A DNA stretch of 64,000 nt from Cannabis sativa (taxonomy: Eukaryota > Streptophyta > Magnoliopsida > Rosales > Cannabaceae): assembly GCF_029168945.1 (NCBI RefSeq), contig NC_083603.1, forward strand, positions 52,586,406 to 52,650,405, written 5' to 3'. Every line of letters begins with the position of its first letter. Within the stretch, counting starts at the first letter, position 1. Position numbers and translations under genes: made by a program. Of this stretch, positions 54,122 to 64,000 are shown one piece after another. The notes under the pieces are model-generated. The model did no database searches. It worked only from the letters and a program-made list of their open reading frames with translations, and had not been told where the DNA came from.

Positions 54122-57100
54122 ATGGATGCCAGGCGGACTACCAGGAGCCAGGGCAATTCGGTAGGGTTGAATTAAGGTCAGGGAGCTCAGTTTCCCCCGC
54201 CAGCTAGGGGCCGAGGTAGAGGTCCCAGGGGCAGGGCTCGTGGTCGGGGTGATGAGAACCCGCCACAGGCTGCCTAGGCTCCCCAAGCCAATCAGGGAGC
54301 CCAGAATTGAGAGGTTAGGTTTGCGGATATGCAAGCCAGAATTGAAGAGCAAGACCTCGAGATACAGAGATTGAGGCAGCAGGGTGCTCTTGCAGTGCCT
54401 GTGCCAGTAGTTCCTGTGGCACCCGCCCCTGCTGCTCAGGCTGAAATAGTTGTGGCGGCTAACAGAATGGAACCTTTGTATGAAAGGTTTCGGAAACAAG
54501 CACCTCTGGTCTTTCTGGGAGGTCCAGATGTGATGAAGGCCAAACAGTGGCTAACGGTGATCACCAAAATTTTGAACTTTATGGGTGTCACCGGGAATGA
54601 TAGGGTGGTGTGTGCCACCTTCCAATTCCAAGAAGACGCTCTAGTCTGGTGGGACATGGTGTCTCAGATCCATGACGTCACCACCATGACTTGGGAAAGG
54701 TTCCAAGAACTCTTCAACGCCAAGTATTATAACGAGGCGGTCAAAAGAGCCAAGAGGAAAGAGTTCACCCACCTGACCCAGCGGGAGAATATGAGGGTGA
54801 CAGAATATACTACTTAGTTTGACCGGTTGGCGAGGTTAGACTCGGGTATAGTGCCAACCGACTTCAGCAAGAAAGAGAAGTATCTGGACGGGTTAAATGC
54901 GAAGATTAAACATGACTTGATGATCACCACTGACGACAAGACCACCTATGCTGAGATGGTGGAGAAGGCACTGCGAGCTGAGGGCGCAGTTGGGTGTATG
55001 TTGGAGTCAGCTAGTACTCCGGCGAGTGGCGGGGCTCCTACCCCTCCTGCATCAGGCTTTAGCAGGGGGAGTAGTGGTTTGGCCATGGACCAGAAGAGGA
55101 GAGCATCCACTGCATCCGGTGGCTCGAGTCAGAACAAGAGGTTCCGGGGGAACCAGAATAGAGGTGGTCGTCCTGGTGGTGCAGAGACCCGATTCTCCTA
55201 TCCCGAGTGCCCCAGCTGTAAAAGGCACCATCGGGGTGAATGCAAAGGTCAGGGATGCTTTCACTGTGGCATGCCCGGACACTTCAAGAGGGATTGTCTC
55301 CAGCTCCGATCAGAGGCACCGAGGGCTCCGGCGATACCCACTCCAGCTAGGGTGTTCGCCATCACTCAGGCTGATGCAGATGCCAGCCCCTCAGTTGTAA
55401 CAGGTCAGCTTTCAGTTAATAACTCGTTTTACTCAGTGTTGTTTGATTCTGGGGCTACACACTCTTATGTGGCAGCCAGAGTCTTTAGTAAATTGGATAG
55501 ACCATATGATAGATATGAATCAGGGTTTGGAACCCTATTACCTGGCGGAGAGTTAGTTATCTCCAAAAGGTGGATTAGGTCTATGCCGATCAGAATAGAT
55601 GGTAGAGAGTTAAGTGCTGACTTGATAGAGATGAGCTTAGTAGAGTTCGATATTATTTTAGGAATGGATTTCCTATCAAAATATTCGGCTAGTATTGATT
55701 GCAAAAGGAAGATGGTGATCTTCCAACCGGAAAGTGAAGAACCATTTGTGTTTGTTGATTCAGTTCGGGGATCTCGGATCCCGGTGATTTCGGCCATGTC
55801 AGCTAGGGAATTATTGCATGGTGGAGGCTTAGGGTTTCTGGCCGTAGTGGTAGACACCACTCGACCAGATACCATTCGGCCAGAGGACATCAAGGTGGTT
55901 CGGGAATTTTTAGATGTTTTTCCCGAAGAACTTCTAGGGTTACCACCTCAGCGGGATATAGACTTCGTAATAGATTTGGCACCAGGGGTGGAACCGGTTT
56001 CCAAAGCCCCGTATAGAATGGCCCCAGCTGAACTTAAGGAGTTAAAGATTCAGCTCCAGGGGTTGCTTGACATAGGGTTTATCCGGCCTAGTGTGTCACC
56101 CTGGGGAGCCCCGAATTTATTCGTCAAAAAGAAAGATGGAACTATGAGGATGTGCATTGATTACAGAGAATTGAACAAGCTAACAGTGAAGAATAAATAT
56201 CCACTACCTAGAATCGATGATCTGTTTGATCAACTTCAAGGGAAGACGGTCTTTTCTAAGGTTGATCTCCGCTCGGGTTATCATCAGTTGAAAATCCGAG
56301 AGGAGGACATTCCGAAGATGGCTTTCCGCACTAGGTATGGACATTATCAATTTCTGGTTATGTCGTTTGGACTAACCAATGCTCCTGCAGCGTTTATGGA
56401 TTTGATGAATAGAGTATTCAAGGATTTCCTCGATATCTGTGTGATTGTGTTTATCGACGACATCCATGTGTACTCTTAGTCAGAAGAGGAGCTTGAGTTA
56501 CATCTTCAGATGGTATTGCAAAGGCTTCGGGAACACAAGCTTCATGCCAAGTTCAAGAAATGCGAATTTTGGCTATCTCAGGTGTCCTTCTTAGGGCATA
56601 TTGTGAGAAAAGATGGGATCAAGGTGGATCCCGGGAAGATAGAATCCGTCAGAGATTGGCCGAGACCGAAGACAGTGACAGAGATTAGAAGCTTCTTGGG
56701 TTTAGCTGGGTACTATCGTAGGTTCGTGGAAGGGTTTTCAAAAATTTCAATGCCCTTAACCGAACTTACAAAGAAGAATCAGTGGTTTATCTGGTCAGAC
56801 AAGTGCAAAGCTAGTTTTTAGGAGCTGAAACAGAGGTTGATTACCGCTCCAGTGCTAGCTTTGCCTTCAGACAACGAGAAATTCATAGTTTATTGCGATG
56901 CATCCAGACAGGGTCTGGGGTGTGTGCTGATGCAAGCCGATCGGGTCATCGCTTATGCCTCTCGTCAGATAAAGGATTATGAATAGCGATACCCGACTCA
57001 TGATCTAGAGTTGGCCGCGGTGGTTTTTGCATTAAAGATCTGGCGGCATTACCTTTATGGGGAAAGGTGTGAAATATATACCGACCATAAAAGTCTCAAG

Positions 57101-58810
57101 TATTTCTTTACTCAGAAGGATTTGAACATGAGACAGAGACGTTGGTTGGAATTAGTCAAAGATTACGACTGTGAGATTCTCTATCACCTTGGGAAAGCCA
57201 ATGTAGTGGTCGATGCCCTGAGCAGGAAGGGTCCCGGGCAAGTAGCTAGCTTGATTCAGATCTCTCCTCAACTAGCAGAGGACATGGTTAGATCCAGCAT
57301 TGAGTTTGTGGTAGGTCAGCTTCACAACTTAACGCTGCAATCTGATCTGTTGGAAAGAATTAAAGCCACTCAGATGACCGATCCAGAGTTAATGAAGATC
57401 AGAGATGAGGTTTTGGCTGGTCAAGCCAGGTATTTTTCAGTATCAGACAACGGGATGCTTCTGTATAAAGCTAGGGTTTGTGTTTCGAATAGTGTGGAAC
57501 TCAGGAACGAGATCTTTGAGGAGGATCATTCTACCCCTTATTCTCTGCATCCCGGCACCACTAAGATGTACCAAGATCTTAAACCGTACTTCTGGTGGAG
57601 CGGTATGAAGAAGAATTTGGTAGAATTCGTATCGAGGTGCCTCACTTGTCAGCAGATTAAGGCTGAACATCAGAGACCAGCAAGGTTGTTGCAGCCTCTA
57701 ACCCTACCTGAATGGAAGTGGGAAGATATCACGATGGATTTCGTGGTTGGGTTACCTAGAACCACGGGTTTGTTTGATTCCATCTAGGTAGTTGTGGATC
57801 GATTCACGAAATCTGCTCATTTTCTGCCTGTTAGAACAACATTTACAGTGGATCAGTTGGCAGAATTGTATGTCAGAGAGATTGTAAGACTTCACGGGGT
57901 ACCGAAGTCTATAGTTTCGGATAGGGATCCGAAGTTCACCTCCAAGTTTTGGCAGAGTTTGCAACGAGCAATGGGTACAAAACTGAAATTCAGTATAGCA
58001 TTCCATCCTCAGACAGATGGTCAGTCCGAAAGGACAATTCAGATATTGGAGGACATGTTGCGAGCCTGTGTTATGGATTTTGAAGGCTCTTGGAATAAAT
58101 ATCTACCGTTGATAGAATTTTCTTGAAACAACAGTTATCAGAGTACGATAGGGATGGCTCCCTATGAACTGTTATACGGTAGGAAATGTAGATCTCCCAT
58201 CCACTGGGATGAAACAGGGGAGAGAAAATACTTAGGTCCAGAGTCAGTGCAGCGGACCAATGAAGCAATAGAGAAGATAAAAGCTAGAATACTTGCCTCA
58301 CAGAGTAGACAGAAAAGTTATGCAGATCCGAAACGCAGAGATGTTGAGTTCCAAGTAGGGGTCCATGTGTTTTTACGAGTGTCTCCAATGAAGGGGATTA
58401 AACGTTTCGGGAAAAGAGGCAAGTTATGCCCTAGATTTACAGGACCTTTCAAGATTCTCGAGAAGATAGGTCAAGTGGCATACCGGTTAGCATTGCCTCC
58501 AGCTTTATCAGCAGTTCACAACGTATTCTAGGTCTCGATGTTGAGAAAATACGTTTCAGATCCCTCCCATATACTCAGTTATGAGAGCCTAGAACTGCAG
58601 CCAGATATGACTTACGAAGAACAGCAAGTGCAGATCCTGGATACAAAGGATAAAGTCCTTCGGAATAAGACCATAGCTTTGGTCAAAGTTCTCTGGAGAA
58701 ACAGCAAGGTGGAGGAAGCCACCTAGGAGATAGAGTCAGATATGGGAGCTCAATATCTAGAGTTATTCAGGTTAGATTTCGGCGACGAAATCCTTTTAAG
58801 AGGGGAATAG
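54122..58810 (+). pseudogene. Gypsy gag-pol polyprotein, one frame with about 11 stops
   Basis: All parts lie in a single frame from ATG 54122 to TAG 58808. Order: Arg/Gly-rich start; capsid (54470-54900, FLGGPDVMKAKQWL, FQFQEDALVWWDM); knuckle [14 protein letters not shown] (about 55256-55297); protease [11 protein letters not shown] (55444 on); RT with [20 protein letters not shown] and FIDDIHVYS (56453 on); RNase [25 protein letters not shown]; integrase HPGTTKMY...[32 protein letters not shown]; and a chromodomain-like end (QILDTKDKVLRNK, ALVKVLWRN). In-frame stops at 54173, 54270, 54309, 54816, 56477, 56819, 56984, 57785, 58124, 58529 and 58724 (approximate starts) break it. No frameshift was noticed. 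Confidence 0.92.
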
Positions 58811-58811
58811 T

Positions 58812-61156
58812 TGTAAAGACCGCTTAGTTTAATTTGGAAATTAGCAGTTAATCATGTCTAATTAGGAGAATTATTTATAGCTATTTAAATAATTATTTAT
58901 ACTGTTATTATTGAATTCTGAGATGCATTTTATGTCATTTAGTAGTTTTCATAATTTTGCATTTCCGGTGCCCGGTAACATGGAACTCGGTGTTTAGCTC
59001 AGTAAAATCACAACTTAGTATGTTAGTAGTTTGGGACGGTTTATTAGACATTGGGAATGTCGGGAATGGCCGAGAATTTAGAATTTCCCAAAAATACCCC
59101 TTTAGTGTTATTTATGTGATTTTAGTGTGAAGGGGCAAAATGGTCATTTTGCCCCATTGTTAATTTGTCTTTTTGTGACTTAATAAATTGGAAAACATAT
59201 TTTTATTTAATGCTTTTGTTGGCTGAAGTAAAGGGATTAAGTGGCATTTCTTTCATTTTTCAAAACTTAGAAAAATTACAAAATTTTCAAGGAAAACTCT
59301 CTCTCTTTTCCTCTCTCTATTCGGTCACTTGAGCAGCAAGAAAAGAGGATTTCCTCTTGGATTTCAAGCTGGTTTTTGCATTGATTTTGACCTCTTGTTG
59401 TTGGTATGTTTCCTCTAGCTTCTCTTTTAAGTTTTCTTGATGAATTTTGATGAAAATGATGTGTTGCATGCTTAGTTTTAGGTCATTGTTGTTGCTGGGA
59501 TGTTGTTGATGTTTTCAGAGATTTAAGCTTGTTTATTTGAGTTGATTTGAGCTATTTGTGATACATGATAGTTAGGTTGAGTAAAGTTATGGTTTTTCTA
59601 TGCAAAAGTTTAGTTTTCAAAGAGAAAATGGAGAATTTGGTGGATGTGATTATTGCATGAGTTTAAGTTTGTTTTCTGCAGTGTTTTTATGCATGCTTAT
59701 GTAGTTCTAATCTAGGTTTGATGCTTGTTATGTTGTTTAGTCAAGTTTTGAGTTTAGAACTCAATCTTTGACCTTTAATGGTGAATTGAGTTTCTGTGTG
59801 TGAAGCTCGGTTTTGTTGCCTTAGAATTGTTCTAGGGGATATATAGAACAGGTCTGGAAGGTTTGAGGTTAATTGGATTTGTTTTGGTTGAGTTATGATT
59901 TTTTGAAGTTCTACCTGCGAGGAACCGAAATTTTGGTTGTGCATTCGGAATTCCGGATGGGTTTTGAAAATTCCCAGAACCGGAATTCCGGTTGGACAAC
60001 CGGTCTGCCGGTTGGGTGATTTTCAGAAACCCTAGTTTTCCTCGTTTTTATGTTATTTGGGGTATTGCTGTGCTTTTTATCGATAGGGAAACTTTTAGTT
60101 CCTAGTTTAAGTCCCCGGGAAGTGATTTAGCGTATCACTTATAGTGTTGTGATTTTTATGGTTTAGGAGCCTGTAATCCGCCGCGCAGATAGTTCCACTC
60201 AGGTTGGCCGGCACACCTGAATTCGGAATTGAGGTAAGATTAGTATAACAGTATGCATATGTAGATTACATGTTTAGCGTGCATGTTAGGAAGCCTGTTA
60301 GATTACATTAGATATGTATGTTGGCTTCGAACCATCCGACTGTGTCACATCGGTATAGGCTGGAGTATGACCAGCAGCTGGAGTATGACCAGTATGACCG
60401 AGTATAGGCTGACACTGTATCACATCGACAAAGGCTAGGGTATGACTAGCAGCTGAAGTATGATCAGTGTGCCGAGTATAGACTGATACTTATGTTGGTG
60501 GTTCCGTACTATTTGACGTATCACATCGGTACAGGCTAGAGTATGACTAGCAGTTGGAGTATGACCAGTTCGACCGAGTATAGGCTGATACTGTAACACA
60601 TCAGTACAGGATGGAGTATGACCAGCAACTGGAGTATGACCAGTTCGACCGAGTATAGGTTGTTACTTGTCAATAGTACCGTCCCTATGAACGTTCAGGA
60701 CTCAGTATCGTGTTGGACACGGCAGTTAGGGTTATGGTCAGGGGTATGGGTGTCTGATCATGACCGGGATTTATGTATGAGTATTATTATGCTTTTCTTA
60801 CTGAGTCCGTCGACTTTTATGTGTAGGTAAGGGCAAGGCTAGAGCTGATGGACCGTGAGCGAGCCGGTGAAGATTGTACATGTCGGGGCGGTTAGGCCTG
60901 GAGCGTACGATCATCGGGACAGCGAGGCTATTTTTGTAATTAGTCGCTAGGCGCCAAGTATTTTGTATAGACAGTAAACTTTTGTAAATGGTTTTGTAAT
61001 CGGGATCCCGAGTATTTTGTATAAATATTTTACAAGTTTAATTAAAAAGCAAAAATTTTAATTAATCACGTTTTCCATAAACCTCGTTAATTAGCAACGA
61101 GCTGTACAACATGTTTAAAAATCACGTAATATGCCTATGCTAGTTAGGGTGTTACA
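58812..61156 (+). repeat. 3' LTR of the gypsy element
   Basis: TG...CA bounded, 2345 bp. Includes a pyrimidine-rich CTCTCTCTTTTCCTCTCTC tract (59299-59322) that may mark the leader start, a long T/G-rich stretch, and the minisatellite at 60350-60670. Confidence 0.9.
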
Positions 61157-64000
61157 CTAAAACACATACTCCCGCAACAAGATGAATTGGATAGTTGGAT
61201 GTAGGAATTATTTAATTTTAAATAATAATTTTCTAAAATAATTAATTAAATAAAAATATTTTCTGTATTTAAATAAAATAAAATAATAATAATAATTTAA
61301 AATTAAACCTACTATTTTTGAAAAAATAGGTTTCAACTAACCTAAATATCATTTCAAAAATATTTGCTAACCATCTTTTAAATTTTTAAAGGTATTTTAT
61401 AAATTAAATATAAAATAAAAAAATAAATATTTTTCAGATTTAATAATTTAATTTAAATAAAAAATAACAAAATTTAAAAGTTAGCAAAATATCTTACTTC
61501 TATTTAAAATTACATGATTATAGTAATATTATTTTAAATTTAAATAAGGTCAAATAATTTAAAAAAAAAATTATTTAAAAAATATTTAATATCTGACCTT
61601 TAAATTTAAAAAATAAGCCAAAATAATCAAATTTAAAAATAAGATATAAAATCAAGCAAAAAGATAGATTTTTACTTGTTTTAAAATTCAAATTACACTA
61701 ATATCTAAAATTAATTTTAAAAAACTCAAATTAATTTATTTCTGATATTAGATTTGAAAATTAAAAAGTAAAAATAAAAATACAAAACTACACAAAAAAT
61801 CTGATGTTAATTCCCTGAAATAACATGAAAAATCGAAGAAAACGAAAAAATTTGCGAGCTGTACGGACAGTATGCAAACCATGGGCGTGCACGGGAGGAC
61901 CTGACCGAGAAACCTCGGCGCAGGAGGCTGCTAGCAGCCTCTCCGCGCGCGCAAGGAGGTTTTCAGACACAAATTCGTGTCTGTGCGCGTGGTGTCCGAG
62001 AGAAGCCCCTCATCCGCGCGCGTGGGGTGGTTGCACCATCCCGATATTTTTCCGATTTTCAAAAAATCATAACTAATTCAAATAAAATCGAAATTGAGTG
62101 TTGTAAAAAAGTACATTGGTTAATTTTTTCCAAAATATCCAATAAAAATAATTCCAGAAACAGATATTGAATTATTTTTCACGAAAATTCACAAACATCA
62201 ATCAATCATCATACAACACACAAAACAACATGATACCATCCAAATAATCAAACAAATCGTTTTAAGTCCAAATTTCTTGCAAGCAAATAAATTACCATGG
62301 CTCTGAGGCTAGTTACTGGAGATTATTTTACTAGGATCTTAGATCTACTCACAAGTATGTTGATTAACACCCTAAATGTGAACTTCTAAAACGATTATAA
62401 AATTAAACACATATAAAGTATGAGAAACCTTACATTGGGTGTAGCAGAATAAAATGGCTCCTTCCATTCAGATCTCTAACCCTTGTATCCTTTCTGTCGC
62501 AGAATATTATCAAGATCTGAACCTGGATCTCTTTCTCTCCTTCATTTGATGTTGAATCTCCTTCTTGTTGAATGTCTTTCTTCACGATCTTCCTCACTAT
62601 GATTGAGGTACTACTTGCTGTGTGTGGGCACTACTCTATCACTAAGAGGTTTGAAATATTCAAGGAAGAAGAAGGAGGTGAAGGTGGCGGCTAGGTATAG
62701 AGAGAAGGCTCAGGTTTTTCTCTGAAGGAAACAAGATGTGAAAGTCTATTTTTCCTAAAGCCATCACTATCTATTTATAGCATGCCACATAGGGTTAGGT
62801 TTGAATTATTTGGCATTAAAATAATGAAAATATCATATGATAAACCCTACAAAGGTGGTCGGCCATGGCATATTGGATTTGGGCCTCACTTTTGCAATTT
62901 TGCTGTTTTATCATTTCTGCATCTCATTTTCTCAAAAATGCCAATTTTCAAATTCAACCATTTAAATGCCAATTCTAACTATTTAATAACTATAAATAAT
63001 TATTAAATAATATTGTCATTTATCATATTTATTAATTGGACCATACAAAGTATCTTAATTAACAAATATGCCCTAAAAACTCTTTCTTTACAATTTCGCC
63101 CTTACTTAGTGAAAAATTCACAGATAGACATAGTCTAATTTGAGAATTATAATTGATTAATCAAAACCAATTAAATGAGTCTTACAAGTAATATTGTCTC
63201 AACTAGTGGGGGGACCATGGGTCTATATAACCAAGCTTCCAATAAGCAGATCAAGAATTAATAACCTAAATTCACTGACTTATTAATTCTTCGTTGAATC
63301 CACGCATAGAACTTAGAATTGCACTCTCAGTATATAGAACGCTCTCCATGTTCCACCATATAGACACGTCATTAGTTTTCCATTGTTATAATCCTAATTT
63401 GATCAATGATCCTCTATATGGATGAACTACACTGTAAAGGGATTAGATTACCGTGACACCCTACAATGTATTTTATCCTTAAAACACTTAACCCTGTATA
63501 AATGATATTTCAGCTATGTGAAATGAGTACTCCACCATTTATTTTCGTTTGGTCAAGCTCAAAGGAAATCATCCTTTACTTTCTATTCGCCAGATAGAAG
63601 CTATAGATTCCATATTTATGTTAGCGCTCCCACTCAATTGCACTACCGTGTTCCCAAAATGTATGTATCACCCTGACCCAAAAGTAGGCTTAACTAACAA
63701 ATCAAAGAATACGAATAACACTCTTGAGATTGAACCTAATCATATCAGGATTTAGATCATTTGATCTAGGATCAACTAGGCGATATTGACTTGAATAGAT
63801 ATTACTCTAAGTTTAATTAAATCTATATCAAAGTTCAATATCGGTCCCTTCCGATGCATACTCCATGCACCCAACCTGAGCTTTACTTTAACCAATGCTC
63901 TGGAAAGAACATAGCATTTAACAAATGCAAGTAAACTCTTTTGTAGATTATCATATCAGTAAAATCCCGTGTTCTGATAAATCTAAGAATCTTTATTCAC
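61157..64000 (-). mobile_element. Third copy of the copia-derived family, cut by the window end
   Basis: 61157-62313 is leader-side interior matching 21497-22499; 62314-64000 is the LTR (about 1690 of 1896 bp seen). The LTR start is altered (TACTGGAGAT instead of TGTTGGAAAT) and the primer site mutated (CTAGCCTCAGAGCC on the minus strand). Divergence from the 14301 copy is visibly higher than between that copy's own LTRs. The left side is truncated by the gypsy 3' LTR. Confidence 0.88.
61855..62050. repeat. GC-rich island with an 18-bp perfect palindrome in the third copy's leader
   Basis: GAGGCTGCTAGCAGCCTC at 61924-61941 is a perfect palindrome; CAGACAC...GTGTCTG (61964-61983) forms a hairpin; GCGCGC words recur. 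Starts right after CTGTACGGACAG, as in the 14301 copy. Open frames on both strands through it are composition artefacts. Confidence 0.75.

Larger units (their letters stand above)
52524..61156 (+). mobile_element. Ty3/gypsy retrotransposon (Tekay/Del-like), 5' LTR truncated
   Basis: 5' LTR fragment 52584-53840, primer site TGGTATCAGAGCC at 53844-53856, polyprotein 54122-58810, purine tract ending AAGAGGGGAATAGT, and full 3' LTR 58812-61156 (2345 bp, TGTAAAGACC...GGTGTTACA). The missing first 1.1 kb of the 5' LTR prevents a target-duplication test. The right flank is interior sequence of the third copia-derived copy, so this element inserted into it or was joined there by recombination. Confidence 0.9.

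Noticed and set aside
61788..62076. Cys/Arg-rich frames on opposite strands
   Set aside because: Same reason: GC-rich island artefact.

Overview
This is a eudicot-type plant nuclear window: AT-rich, repeat-dominated and heterochromatin-like, made almost entirely of nested transposable elements plus one small host gene. Evidence for a plant includes CACTA, PIF/Harbinger, hAT and MULE-like DNA elements, Ty1/copia and Ty3/gypsy LTR elements with initiator-Met-tRNA primer sites, a Cassandra TRIM carrying 5S-derived LTRs, a LINE, and an endogenous caulimovirid (plant pararetrovirus). I cannot name the species from the sequence alone.

Layout. 1-10521: a CACTA (En/Spm) element whose left end lies just before the window. 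It has palindromic subterminal repeats at both ends, a broken TNP2 transposase, an apparently intact five-exon second gene, and an interior swollen with AT-rich tandem repeats, GT-rich microsatellites and a captured antisense fragment of a tryptophan synthase alpha gene. 10540-12170: a decayed PIF/Harbinger element on the minus strand (Myb/SANT ORF1 and HARBI1 nuclease), itself split by a 196-bp hAT MITE with a perfect 8-bp target duplication. 12690-24607: a truncated Ty3/gypsy element (gag start plus 5' LTR, minus strand) whose LTR is split by a complete 10.1-kb copia-derived LTR element (14301-24395) with 1896-bp LTRs and a perfect 5-bp target duplication. 25601-27193: a MULE-like TIR element with a 10-bp target duplication. 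28124-29102: the only convincing host gene, a secreted 14-cysteine Bowman-Birk-like inhibitor on the minus strand. 30397-42704: a LINE 3' end split by an 11.3-kb endogenous pararetrovirus arranged head-to-head. 44425-50118: fragments of gypsy-like sequence and a second copy of the copia-derived family. 50462-52522: LINE ORF1, Cassandra and a copia integrase piece. 52584-61156: a long gypsy (Tekay/Del-like) element. 61157-64000: a third copy of the copia-derived family, running off the end.

What stands out. (1) The pararetrovirus locus has a long antisense arm and a sense arm separated by about 0.8 kb, so read-through RNA could fold into a very long hairpin. (2) One junction of that insert falls inside the viral tRNA-primer site. 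(3) The copia-derived family has about 99% identical LTRs around a coding region that is already rubble, and a strong palindrome sits at the same place in the leader of each of three copies. (4) The gypsy polyprotein keeps one reading frame over 4.7 kb and appears to be killed only by nonsense codons of the C-to-T / G-to-A type. (5) The CACTA element keeps an intact second ORF while its transposase core is deleted.
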